A stretch of 64,000 bases of DNA from Salinispora vitiensis (GTDB lineage: Bacteria; Actinomycetota; Actinomycetes; Mycobacteriales; Micromonosporaceae): contig NZ_KB900388.1 of assembly GCF_000378825.1 (NCBI RefSeq), forward strand, positions 1,239,947-1,303,946, read 5' to 3'. The first letter of the stretch is position 1, and every line of letters begins with the position of its first letter. Below are positions 46,537 through 54,810 of the stretch, one piece after another. The translations under genes and the position numbers were made by a program. The notes beneath the pieces are model-generated. The model ran no database searches. It saw nothing but the letters and a program-made list of their open reading frames with translations, and was not told the DNA's origin.

Positions 46537-47092
46537 CCGGGTGGTCTTCGGGCGGGTGGTCGCGGGCTTCGGCGAGGTGCAGCTGCGGCCGGTGGATCCG
46601 GAGAGTGACCTGGACCTCATCCACGGCTGGGTCAGCCAGGAGCGGGCCCGGTTCTGGGGGATGCGCGACGCCGGTCGCGACCGGGTGGCTGAGATCTATC
46701 GCTACCTGGACTCACTCCTCACTCACCAGGCCTGGCTGGCGCTACGCGACGGGGTTCCGGCGGCGCTGTTCCAGACGTACCAGCCGGACGCCGATCCGGT
46801 CGGTGAGGTGTACCCGGTCCAGCCCGGCGACCACGGCATCCATTTTCTGATCGGCCCGCCGGCCCGCCCCGCCCGCCCCGAGCCGGGTTTCACCGGCCAC
46901 CTCTTCGGGCTCCTGGTCGACTTCGTCTTCGCCGACCCCACCCACCAGCGGATCGTCGCTGAGCCAGACGCCCGCAACGAGCGGGCACACGCTCGACTGC
47001 GCCGTACCGGCTTCGTCGATGGGCCGCTGGTCGACCTGCCGGGCAAGCAGGCCCGGCTGATGTTCCTGGATCGCGCCGCCGCTGGCCGCTGA
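46529..47092 (+). CDS. Second IucB/DesC-like GNAT acyltransferase
   Basis: A 187-residue paralogue of DesC with the same order of motifs: VQLRPVDPESDLDLIHGWV, HGIHFLIGPP, and IVAEPDARNERAHARL near the C-terminus (CoA site). ATG 46529 lies within the acylase stop region behind an AGGAGC site. It should acylate an N-hydroxy-amine using an acyl-CoA; the acyl group could differ from that used by DesC. It closes the rightward operon. Confidence 0.9.
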   Translation: MGDRVVFGRVVAGFGEVQLRPVDPESDLDLIHGWVSQERARFWGMRDAGRDRVAEIYRYLDSLLTHQAWLALRDGVPAALFQTYQPDADPVGEVYPVQPGDHGIHFLIGPPARPARPEPGFTGHLFGLLVDFVFADPTHQRIVAEPDARNERAHARLRRTGFVDGPLVDLPGKQARLMFLDRAAAGR

Positions 47093-47127
47093 CCGGTTGG
47101 CGCAGCCCGGTTGCGCCCAAGGGCGAC

Positions 47128-47910
47128 TCAGGTGGCGAACGGGCCTCGGACCGTCACGCCCCCGTCGACGGCAACGCTTTGCCCGGTCACGTAGGACGAA
47201 AGCGGTGAGGCCAGGTAGACGGCGGCTGCAGCGGCATCATCCGGAGCGCCAAGTCGGCGCATCGGGATCTCGGGCACCTCGCCGGCAGGCTGCGTGGAAT
47301 TCGCTACCGCCGTAGCGATGGCACCGCAGGAGACGACATTCATCCGGATACCGTCGGCGGAGTATTCGGCAGCGACGGTCCTGGCAAGACTTACGAGGCC
47401 GGCCTTGGCGGCACCATAGCTGGCTTGCCTGGGCGCGGCCATTACCCCGGCGACCGAACCGACACTTACGATGGAACCGCCCTGCCCCTGGGCCAGGAAG
47501 GCACGGATCGCAGCGCGGACCGCACGGACGGCATAGCCGAGGTTCATTTCGTACGCGAGATCCCAGTCGTCGTCGCTCATCTCGTGCAGCCGCACCGCGG
47601 GCACGAACGCGACCTGCCCGCCCACGACAGTTACGAGCGTGTCAAGCCGGCCAAACTCGGCGATGGTGGTGGCAACAAAGTCGTCCACAGTTGATCGAGA
47701 CCGCACGTCGCCGACGAGGGGAAGGGCGTGGGCGCCTGATCCGATCAACTCCTCGACGGCATCCCGCGCACGCCCTTCGTCGACGTCAGCGACGGCGACG
47801 GCAGCGCCGGCCGAGGCGAACGCCCGCGAGATCGCCCGTCCGATTCCTCTGCCTCCGCCACCGATAACCAACGCGTTCATGCCGTCGAGTGGTTGAGCCG
47901 GGCTACGCAT
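47128..47910 (-). CDS. Short-chain dehydrogenase/reductase
   Basis: A 260-residue classical SDR. The cofactor loop is LVIGGGGRGIGRAISRAF, the middle DVRSRSTVDD (the Asp contacts the adenine), and the active-site pair lies in SVGSVAGVMAAPRQASYGAAKAG (Ser then Tyr-xxx-Lys). C-terminal SYVTGQSVAVDGG completes the fold. ATG 47910 has only a weak AAAGAA site. It lies between the two iron-regulated units with no visible box; a link to siderophores is not supported. Confidence 0.87.
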   Translation of the reverse strand: MRSPAQPLDGMNALVIGGGGRGIGRAISRAFASAGAAVAVADVDEGRARDAVEELIGSGAHALPLVGDVRSRSTVDDFVATTIAEFGRLDTLVTVVGGQVAFVPAVRLHEMSDDDWDLAYEMNLGYAVRAVRAAIRAFLAQGQGGSIVSVGSVAGVMAAPRQASYGAAKAGLVSLARTVAAEYSADGIRMNVVSCGAIATAVANSTQPAGEVPEIPMRRLGAPDDAAAAAVYLASPLSSYVTGQSVAVDGGVTVRGPFAT

Positions 47911-48031
47911 CGCTAAATTCTTTCATGGCGGTGGGTATCGTCGGTGACCCGACAGGACGACGGCCCGGTCGCATTCGATCTGGCCCGAGCTCCTTGCGCC
48001 GCGCCGACCGCGCCCCACCCCCGCCCGACAC

Positions 48032-48931
48032 TCAGGCCGGGTCGGCGCGACCGAGGCGCCAATAGCCCATGAAGGCCACCGCCCGACGATCCAGGCCGCG
48101 TTCGGTGACAAGGTGGCGACGGAGGGTACGGATGACGCCCGCCTCGCCCGCCAGCCACGCGTACAGCGGGGTCGGGAGAACGGAGATGGGCACCTCCCAG
48201 AGAAGCTCCACGTCCAGGTTCAGCTCGGTGACCGGCACCCCGACCGACGGACCGGACATCAACTCCGCCGCCGCGGCCGACACGGCCGGCACCAGCCGGG
48301 TGCCGGATGGGTGTCCGCCTCGGGCCAGCCAGTGCACCGCCACCCCGGGTGGCGCCGCCACCGGCTGCGCGTCGTCGGCCTCCGGCACTTCCAGCAGCAC
48401 CCGGCCACGGGCGGTGACGGGAAGCCGCTCCAGAATGGAACAGATCGCCGGCACCGCCGTCTCGTCACCGGCGAGCAGGAGCTTCGCGGCGGCCGGTGGC
48501 CGAAACTCGACCCCGCCGTGTTCGCCGCCGTAACCCGCATCCGGGCCGACAATCACGATCTGGTCTCCGGGCCGCACTCGACGCGCCCAGCGGGTCGCCG
48601 GCCCACCGTCACCGTGCAGAACGAGGTCAACATCGACCTCGGCGAGCTCGGGACGCGCGGCGCGGACGGTGTAGGTGCGGATCGGATTGCGCTTACGCTC
48701 CGGCAGGACCCGCCAGCGGGCGTACCAGTCCGGACCCTCCGGCAACCTGGCCTCCCGTTGGCCCGGCAGCGGGAATGCCAGCTTGACGCGCTGGTCGTAG
48801 CCGTTGTCGGCGAACCGGTCCAGGTCCGGGCCGGTGAAGGTAACCCGCACGAACGACGGGCTGAGCCGACGTACGGCGCGAACCTCGACGGTGAACAGCC
48901 GCCAGGGCGCAACGGGCAGGGTCTGGGTCAT
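48032..48931 (-). CDS. Siderophore-interacting FAD-binding reductase (SIP/ViuB-like)
   Basis: A 299-residue cytoplasmic flavoprotein that reduces ferric siderophores to release iron. FVRVTFTGPDLDRF begins the FAD domain, RNPIRTYTVRAARP is the FAD-binding RxYTxR motif, and LLAGDETAVPAI starts the NAD(P)H domain; GYWRLGRADPA closes as in other SIPs. ATG 48931 follows GGAAGG. It is preceded by its own iron box at 48985-49003, so it is probably repressed by iron together with the des locus. Confidence 0.93.
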   Translation of the reverse strand: MTQTLPVAPWRLFTVEVRAVRRLSPSFVRVTFTGPDLDRFADNGYDQRVKLAFPLPGQREARLPEGPDWYARWRVLPERKRNPIRTYTVRAARPELAEVDVDLVLHGDGGPATRWARRVRPGDQIVIVGPDAGYGGEHGGVEFRPPAAAKLLLAGDETAVPAICSILERLPVTARGRVLLEVPEADDAQPVAAPPGVAVHWLARGGHPSGTRLVPAVSAAAAELMSGPSVGVPVTELNLDVELLWEVPISVLPTPLYAWLAGEAGVIRTLRRHLVTERGLDRRAVAFMGYWRLGRADPA

Positions 48932-48984
48932 GATGCCTTCCGGGGTCGGACGTGGGAACCGGTCCCGCGCCGCACTCGACCCAG

Positions 48985-49014
48985 TTAGGTTAGCCTTACC
49001 TTGACCGCTGTCAA
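48985..49014 (-). promoter_or_regulatory. Iron box and promoter of the siderophore reductase gene
   Basis: TTAGGTTAGCCTTACCTTG at 48985-49003 is an iron-box match. On the minus strand TTGACA (49014-49009), a 16-base gap and TAACCT (48992-48987) make a promoter with the -10 in the box. The layout, including the ACTTGACAGC -35 context, is the same as at the desE-like gene. Confidence 0.85.
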
Positions 49015-49189
49015 GTGGAGATCGACACAGTCGAACGACTCGACCGGCCGACAGCTCGCCACCACGGCTCCCAAGGGCGGGGCAGGTCTTCAGCCCACAT
49101 CACGACGGCGGTAGCGTGTCGCCACACCGTTGCCCGTGGGGTGGTACCCGCCCCGGCGTGGCGCTAGCGATCGTACGGAGGATGCAGCC

Positions 49190-50665
49190 ATGTCCCACGG
49201 CGACGAGTCGTTCGCGGTCAGCGATCACAAGGTGTCGCGGCCGGCTTTCGACGTCACCATGCGAGGCTTCGACAAGCGGCAGGTGGAGCGGCACCTTGAC
49301 CAGCTCGACGGCGAGCTGCTCCAGACCGTGACCGACCGCAACCAGGCACACGCCCGAGCCGAGGCACTGACCACCCAGCTCGCCACCCTCGAGGCGGAGG
49401 TCGCCGAGCTGCGCGAGCGGCCAGCCCGGGTCGACCGTGCCGCGTTCCGCGATCTGGGACCGATAGTCGAGGAGATCCTGGTGCTGGCCGAACGGCAGGC
49501 CGCCATGATCGGCGAGGCGGCCGGACAGCAGGCCGCCGAGCTCACGGCGGAGGCGGAGCGGACGCTCACTGAGGCCCAGGAACACGCGGCCAGAACGATG
49601 CGCGACTTCGAGGAGGAGTTGGCTACCCGGCGTACCGACCAGGAGCAGGCGGACGAGGAGCGGCGGGCCGCCGCCCAGGCGGAGTTGGCCGAGATCCGCG
49701 CCGCCGCCGACCAGCTGCGGGAGGCGGGTGAGGCCGCCCATGAGCGGGCCCGGCAGGAGGCGATCCAGGTCGAAGAGCAGAGCGCCCAGCGGATCGAGCA
49801 GGCCCGGGCCGAGGCCGAGGCGTTCCTCAGCTCCGCCCGCACCCAGATCCAACAGGAGGTGCAGGCGGCCCGGACCCGAACCCAGGAGGAGCTGGCCCGC
49901 TGGCAATCCACCGTGGAGCGGGAGCTGGCCGACCGGCGTACCGCTGTCGAACAGGAGATAGCCGAGCAGCGGACCACGGCCGAGGGGGAGCTCGCGACCC
50001 AACGTACCGCCGCCGAGCAGGAGATCGCCGCGCTCATCGCCGAGGCCCAGGAGTACGCCGCGAAGGTTCGCCAGCGCATCGACGAGCAGGCCGCCAGCCA
50101 CCAGCAGCAGCTCGCCGCGGTGCAGCAGGACATCCGAGACCGTCGGGAGGGGCTCGGCCGGCTCCAGTCCGAGCTGGAGGCCGGCCAGCAGCAGCTCGCT
50201 CAGGTCCGCCAGGACGGCAACACCATTGACCAGGAACTGGCCAGGCAGCAGCAGCGACTCGGCACCACCCGTCGGGAGCTCGCCGACGAGCTGCACCGGC
50301 TGGAGGAGGCCCGACGCGCTGCCGACTACGCCGACCAACACGCCAAGGAAGTCAGGTCGCGAGTAAAGCGCGAGGCGAAGCGGGTGGCCGACCTGGCCGC
50401 GGCAGCGGTGATGGCAGCCGCTACCGGCGGTGCCGCGACCGCGGAGTATCCGCAGGTGGTCGCCCGCAACGTCCCCACCGGTGGCGATGCGCCCGCACCC
50501 GGCCAGCCGAATCACTCGGGCAGCGGCCAGCCGGCACAGCAACCGGACGAGGGCGCCGGCGGCGACAACGGGCACAGCGACGAGGCATCGGAGCTGCCCG
50601 GCACCGCCCCGGCGCACCCCGACGAGCCGACCCTACCGGGCGAGACGGTACCGGTCGCCGGCTGA
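49190..50665 (+). CDS. DivIVA-domain coiled-coil protein
   Basis: A 491-residue, mostly alpha-helical protein. Residues 20-45 (FDVTMRGFDKRQVERHLDQL) are a DivIVA N-terminal membrane-binding domain. A very long Glu/Gln/Ala/Arg-rich coiled coil follows to about residue 420, and the last 70 residues are Pro/Gly-rich and disordered. This architecture resembles Scy/FilP-like scaffolds in actinobacteria that organise polar growth. ATG 49190 follows GGAGG. It is the only protein in the window with such a coil. Confidence 0.85.
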   Translation: MSHGDESFAVSDHKVSRPAFDVTMRGFDKRQVERHLDQLDGELLQTVTDRNQAHARAEALTTQLATLEAEVAELRERPARVDRAAFRDLGPIVEEILVLAERQAAMIGEAAGQQAAELTAEAERTLTEAQEHAARTMRDFEEELATRRTDQEQADEERRAAAQAELAEIRAAADQLREAGEAAHERARQEAIQVEEQSAQRIEQARAEAEAFLSSARTQIQQEVQAARTRTQEELARWQSTVERELADRRTAVEQEIAEQRTTAEGELATQRTAAEQEIAALIAEAQEYAAKVRQRIDEQAASHQQQLAAVQQDIRDRREGLGRLQSELEAGQQQLAQVRQDGNTIDQELARQQQRLGTTRRELADELHRLEEARRAADYADQHAKEVRSRVKREAKRVADLAAAAVMAAATGGAATAEYPQVVARNVPTGGDAPAPGQPNHSGSGQPAQQPDEGAGGDNGHSDEASELPGTAPAHPDEPTLPGETVPVAG

Positions 50666-50741
50666 CCACACCGCCGCGCCAGCACCGGACCGGCTGACCA
50701 CCGCCGCTGCGCCGGAGCCCAGACAGCTCGACCGCTACGGC

Positions 50742-51299
50742 TCAGTCCGCGCCGGACAGCTCGACGTAGTCGGCGGCGGTGAGTGGCCCCTGCGACAGCG
50801 ACCCGTCCGCCCGAGGGACGCCCAGCGGCGCACCGTCGCGCAGGAAGGACACCGCGTCAACCTCGGGGCGGGCGGTGAGGGTGCAGACGATCTGGCCGAA
50901 GGCGAAGACCTCGTCGCTCCGGCCGGCGCCGTCCGCCACCGACGGTACGTCCACCTCGGCCCGCGTCCCGGTGAGGCGGATGCCGGCCACGGTGACCGCG
51001 CCGAAGAGCGCGGTGGCCAGCCCATCGGCCCGCTCGGCCTCGTTTGGCCCGGCCAGCAGGTGCTCCAGGTGCTGTTCAACCGTGGGCAGGACGTCGAGGC
51101 GACGGCGGACCAGGACGAGACGGTCATCCCGAACGAAGTAGAGCGCTTCGGTGAACCGCCCGGCCGGGTCGGAGACCGCCGTACTCGGGGTCGGGAACGG
51201 CCCGTACGGCGCCTCTACCGCCCGTGGCTGGTCGTCGGTAGGCACGCCGCAACCTGCCAGCAGCACAAGCAGCATGGCCACCGCTAGGCGGGCCTTCAC
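50742..51299 (-). CDS. GerMN-domain lipoprotein
   Basis: A 185-residue secreted lipoprotein: signal peptide with LLVLLAGC lipobox (Cys18), then a GerMN-like domain with EALYFVRDDRLVLVRRRL and EVFAFGQIVCTLTARPEV. GTG 51299 overlaps the sensor kinase stop (GTGA), so it is translated with the two-component pair. LpqB of the MtrAB system has the same GerMN domain and position after the kinase, though it is much longer. This one may tune the kinase on the outer face; that is inference. Confidence 0.83.
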   Translation of the reverse strand: MKARLAVAMLLVLLAGCGVPTDDQPRAVEAPYGPFPTPSTAVSDPAGRFTEALYFVRDDRLVLVRRRLDVLPTVEQHLEHLLAGPNEAERADGLATALFGAVTVAGIRLTGTRAEVDVPSVADGAGRSDEVFAFGQIVCTLTARPEVDAVSFLRDGAPLGVPRADGSLSQGPLTAADYVELSGAD

Positions 51300-52648
51300 T
51301 CCACGCTCCCCGGCAGTTCCACCCGAAACCGCGCCCCGCCCCCGGGCCGGTCGACGACCACGGCGTGCCCGCCGTGCGCGGTCGCGTGCTGTGCGACGAT
51401 CGCCAAGCCGAGCCCGGTGCCGTCAGTACCCCCGCGGGCACGGGCGGCACGACTGCGAACAAAGCGGTCAAAAATGACACCCCGATCGGCCACCGGTACG
51501 CCCGGACCGGCGTCATCCACCTCGACGATGCCCGTGGCGTCGACGGCTGACAGCCGGACCGCGACCGGGCCCCCGCCGTAGCGGACAGCGTTCTCGAGCA
51601 GGTTGACCAACAGTTGCTCGGTGCGCCGCCGGTCCACCCGCCACTCCGTGGGCATACCGGAGTCGGGTTGCACCAGCTTCTTCGGCAGTTCCCGGCTCTG
51701 GCACACCTCGCTGGCGAGCGCGACGATGTCCACCGACTCCCGCTGGGCGGGCTGGTCGGTACGGGCCAGCTCCAAGAGATCGTTGACCAGCTGCTGGAAC
51801 CGGCCGATCTCGTCGGCCACCAGCCCCGCCGCGGTCGCGGTCCGTTCGTCGTGGTGTCCCCGCCGACGGGTCAGCACGCTCGCGGCGGCGTAGAGGGTCT
51901 GCAACGGCGAACGCAGCTCGTGACTCACGTCGGCGGCGAAGCGTCGGTCCCGTTCGTTCCGTCGGGCCAGCTGGTCAACCATGTCGTTGAAGGAGGTCGA
52001 CAGGCGGGTCAGATCCGGGTCCGTGGCCGGGGCCAGCCGGGTCGTGAAGTCGCCGGCGGAGATCCGCTCGGCGGCGTCCGCGACGGCGGTCAGCGGGCGC
52101 AGACTGTGCCGGGTCGCGTACCAGCCGAAGGCGGCTCCGGCACCGGCCACCATGATCGCCACGGCGGTCAACGCCAACGCGAGAACCTGGAAGGTCTCCT
52201 CCAACTCCCGCAGGGAGGTCAGTTCGTAGTAGCTGGCGCCGTCGGGCAGTGGCACCCCAACCAACAGGGTCGTCTGCCCGGCCAGCTGGACCCGCTGTAC
52301 CCCGGGCTGTCCGGCCCGGACCTGCTGCTGCAAGGCCGCCGGCACGCTCGTCGCCGCGGTCTCGGCGGTACGCCCGTACCAGGAGCCGTCGAGGTGGAGC
52401 AGGGGTCGCCGGGAGCTGCCGGTGTCCAACGAACGGAGCACTTCGACGACGTCGGGGTCGTCGGTGTTCAACCCGATGCGTACGACGCCGGCGTCGAAGT
52501 AAGCGGCCCGTACGGCCGTGCGTTCCCGCTCGTCGAGCAGGCTGCGCCGGGTCAGGTCATAGGAGATCAACGCCATCGAGGAGGCCAGCAACGCGGCGCC
52601 GACCGCGAATCCGGCCGTCACCCGCGCGCGGAGCCCGAGATGTCTCAT
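51296..52648 (-). CDS. Sensor histidine kinase
   Basis: A 450-residue kinase. Two membrane segments (about 10-30 and 155-178) bracket an extracellular sensing domain. A HAMP region follows, then the H-box FAADVSHELRSPLQTL and an HATPase domain with NLLENAVRYG, DDAGPGV and GTDGTGLGLAIV boxes. ATG 52648 overlaps the response regulator stop (ATGA). The extracellular part is unlike sensors I recognise, so the signal is unknown. Confidence 0.92.
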   Translation of the reverse strand: MRHLGLRARVTAGFAVGAALLASSMALISYDLTRRSLLDERERTAVRAAYFDAGVVRIGLNTDDPDVVEVLRSLDTGSSRRPLLHLDGSWYGRTAETAATSVPAALQQQVRAGQPGVQRVQLAGQTTLLVGVPLPDGASYYELTSLRELEETFQVLALALTAVAIMVAGAGAAFGWYATRHSLRPLTAVADAAERISAGDFTTRLAPATDPDLTRLSTSFNDMVDQLARRNERDRRFAADVSHELRSPLQTLYAAASVLTRRRGHHDERTATAAGLVADEIGRFQQLVNDLLELARTDQPAQRESVDIVALASEVCQSRELPKKLVQPDSGMPTEWRVDRRRTEQLLVNLLENAVRYGGGPVAVRLSAVDATGIVEVDDAGPGVPVADRGVIFDRFVRSRAARARGGTDGTGLGLAIVAQHATAHGGHAVVVDRPGGGARFRVELPGSVE

Positions 52649-53319
52649 CGCTGCAGCTTGTAGCCAAGGCCACGGAGCGTGACCAGATGGCGCGGATTAC
52701 CCGGTTCCGCCTCGATCTTCTGGCGCAGGCGCCCGACGTGCACGTCCACTAGGCGCTCGTCGCCGCTGTCGTACCCCCATACCCGCTGCAGCAACTGCTG
52801 CCGGGACAACACCCGGCCGGCATGCTCGGCCAGCTCGCAGAGAAGCCGGAACTCGGTGCGGGTCAACGCTACCGGCGCTCCGGCACGACGCACTTCCCCC
52901 GCCTCCGGGCTGATTTCCAGGTCCCCGATGACCTGCACCGCGACCGGGGTAGCCACCGCCCGGGCCCGCCGTCGCAGCGCCCGCAGCCGGGCGGACAGCT
53001 CCTTGATGGCGACCGGTTTGACCACGTAGTCGTCGGCACCGGCCTCCAGCGCGGCGACGATGTCGTGGGTGTCGTCCCGGGCGCTGACGACCACGATCGG
53101 GACATCGTCGTCGCGGCGCAGCTGACGGATCCCCTCAAATCCATCGATACCGGGCAGCATCAGGTCAAACAACACGTTATCGGCCGGGTCAGACCGCTGC
53201 ATCCGCAGCCCCTCCTCGGCACTGGCCGCCCCCCGCGCGGTGTAGCCCTCCTCCTCCAAGGCGAGCAGCAGTGCCAACCGGATCCGGTCGTCGTCCTCGA
53301 TCACCAGTACCGCGGTCAT
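52645..53319 (-). CDS. OmpR-family response regulator
   Basis: A 224-residue regulator. The receiver domain has Asp9/10 and the phospho-acceptor Asp52 (FDLMLPGIDG), the switch Thr is replaced by Ser in VVSARD, and KPVAIKEL holds the conserved Lys. A winged-helix domain follows with RTEFRLLCELAEH and DVHVGRLRQKIE. ATG 53319 has only a weak site; an earlier start upstream is not supported. It heads the operon with the kinase and GerMN lipoprotein. Confidence 0.92.
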   Translation of the reverse strand: MTAVLVIEDDDRIRLALLLALEEEGYTARGAASAEEGLRMQRSDPADNVLFDLMLPGIDGFEGIRQLRRDDDVPIVVVSARDDTHDIVAALEAGADDYVVKPVAIKELSARLRALRRRARAVATPVAVQVIGDLEISPEAGEVRRAGAPVALTRTEFRLLCELAEHAGRVLSRQQLLQRVWGYDSGDERLVDVHVGRLRQKIEAEPGNPRHLVTLRGLGYKLQR

Positions 53320-53496
53320 TACGGCATCATCCCCGGCGCCCCGGCAACCACCCACTCCGGGGCAGCCGCCACACTTTTTGTCATGTGACTGTCATCCAAC
53401 CGCACCGACCGCTACACGACCCACTTAGAGGGTGAGAGGCGTGTCGGGCCGCCCGTCACGCCAACGCCGGCCCCATCCCGCTGAGAGGAGGCAGCA

Positions 53497-53853
53497 GTGA
53501 CCGGCAACGCCCTCATTTACGCCCTCGTCGTCGGCGTTTTCGTCGGCGTTTTCGTCGGCATACTCGGGCGATTCGTTCTCCCGGGCCGCGACGCTGCCCC
53601 GGTGTGGCTGGCCATCTCCGTGGGTCTCGGTGCCGCCCTGCTCGGCACCATCACCGCCCGAGTCGCTGGCGTCGATGTCGCTGCTCCCTCCGGGCTGCGG
53701 CTGGCCGTGCAGGTCGGCTTCGCCGGCGCCGCGGTTACCCTCGCGGTCGTAACGGCGAGGCGCACGCCGGGGCCGACGAGGCGGTCCATCCGCCGGTGGC
53801 GTACCGCCGCTGACCCCTCGGCACCGACGGACCAGGAAGGGAACCAACCATGA
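53497..53853 (+). CDS. Small membrane protein with three hydrophobic segments
   Basis: A 118-residue protein: helices near residues 5-25, 35-55 and 65-85, then an Arg/Pro-rich tail. The first segment contains a repeated GVFVGVFVG unit encoded by two tandem GGCGTTTTCGTC repeats. The topology resembles transglycosylase-associated (GlsB/YeaQ-type) proteins, but the match is weak. GTG 53497 follows GAGAGGAGG and the stop overlaps the next gene (ATGA). Confidence 0.7.
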   Translation: MTGNALIYALVVGVFVGVFVGILGRFVLPGRDAAPVWLAISVGLGAALLGTITARVAGVDVAAPSGLRLAVQVGFAGAAVTLAVVTARRTPGPTRRSIRRWRTAADPSAPTDQEGNQP

Positions 53854-54383
53854 CGGTCGTGCCAGACGACAACATGATGACCCTGATCTGCGATGGTTGC
53901 GGAGAGACCGCCGCCAGCACTTCCGTCGTGCTACCCGACGACGAGGTGGTCTGGACGCTCGTGTCCGAGCATGGCTGGAGCGGGTCTCCGTTCGCCACCG
54001 GTCCACACCGGTGCGCCGGGTGCACCCCACCCCCATCCCCGCCCGGCCGGGCCGCCCCCGCCCAGCCGCTCGGGGGCGCCGACCACGATGAGGTCGTCGA
54101 GTCCACCGCGACGACGGAACCGTTACGCACCGCGCTGAGCAAGGCCACCGAGCACGAGGGACGCGTGGTCGTCGACCTCTCCGCCGTCGAGCAGATCGAC
54201 TCCGTCGGCCTCGGCCTACTCGTCCGGGCCCGACAGGAGGCTCGTCAGCGCGGCGCGGAGCTGTGCCTCCGCGCGCCCTCCCGGTTCGTGTTGACCGTGC
54301 TACACACGATGCGCCTGGACACCGCCTTCCCCGTCGTGACCGACCAACCAAACCCCACGAACGAACCCAAGGTGCTGGTGTGA
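53850..54383 (+). CDS. Zinc-ribbon plus STAS-domain protein (anti-sigma-antagonist-like)
   Basis: A 177-residue protein. The first 60 residues have CDGCG and HRCAGC, two CxxC pairs that could bind zinc. After a Pro-rich linker a STAS domain follows (about 85-165): VVVDLSAVEQIDSVGLGLLVRARQ holds the DSxGLGLL motif, whose Ser (or the adjacent position) is phosphorylated in anti-sigma antagonists. Zinc ribbon with STAS is an uncommon pairing. ATG 53850 overlaps the preceding gene. No matching anti-sigma kinase is in the window. Confidence 0.78.
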   Translation: MTVVPDDNMMTLICDGCGETAASTSVVLPDDEVVWTLVSEHGWSGSPFATGPHRCAGCTPPPSPPGRAAPAQPLGGADHDEVVESTATTEPLRTALSKATEHEGRVVVDLSAVEQIDSVGLGLLVRARQEARQRGAELCLRAPSRFVLTVLHTMRLDTAFPVVTDQPNPTNEPKVLV

Positions 54384-54455
54384 ACAACGGACCGGCGTGT
54401 CGCGACCCGCGACCGGCCGCACCCCGCTGCCACCTCCAGCGATGAGGACTGCCAT

Positions 54456-54752
54456 ATGGTGCCCTGGCCCACGCCCGACGACGACCCGTTCCACCCGGCC
54501 TGGGACCCGTCAGCGCACCACGACGAGGACGCCCGGCTCGCCTCGATAGCCGCCCAACGGCTCCGATCTGATTGGACGACGCGTCGCCAGCAGATCACCG
54601 TTACCGCGCAGAACCGGGTGATCATCCTGACCGGTATCACCGCCGACCTCGAAACCCGGCAGGTCGCGGGCGAACTCGCGTGGGACATCCCGGGCGTGGC
54701 CGACGTGTGTAACACCCTGCGAGTAGCGCAGCATGGACGCCGACAGCGCTGA
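54456..54752 (+). CDS. BON-domain protein, 98 aa
   Basis: A 98-residue protein. From residue 30 it matches the BON domain (RLRSDWTTRRQQITVTAQN, then VILTGITADLETRQVAGE and IPGVADVCNTLRV), a phospholipid-binding or osmotic-stress fold. No signal peptide is visible, so it is cytoplasmic. ATG 54456 follows GAGGA. It is 72 bases after the STAS gene, probably in the same operon. Confidence 0.8.
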   Translation: MVPWPTPDDDPFHPAWDPSAHHDEDARLASIAAQRLRSDWTTRRQQITVTAQNRVIILTGITADLETRQVAGELAWDIPGVADVCNTLRVAQHGRRQR

Positions 54753-54810
54753 GGTTGATCGACGAAGGCAAACTGGGCCTGTCGCCGCCGAGCGTGATAC
54801 CGGGGGAATC

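Noticed and set aside
47128..47910. The SDR as a siderophore enzyme
   Set aside because: No iron box, no overlap with the des genes and no substrate hint; proximity alone is insufficient.
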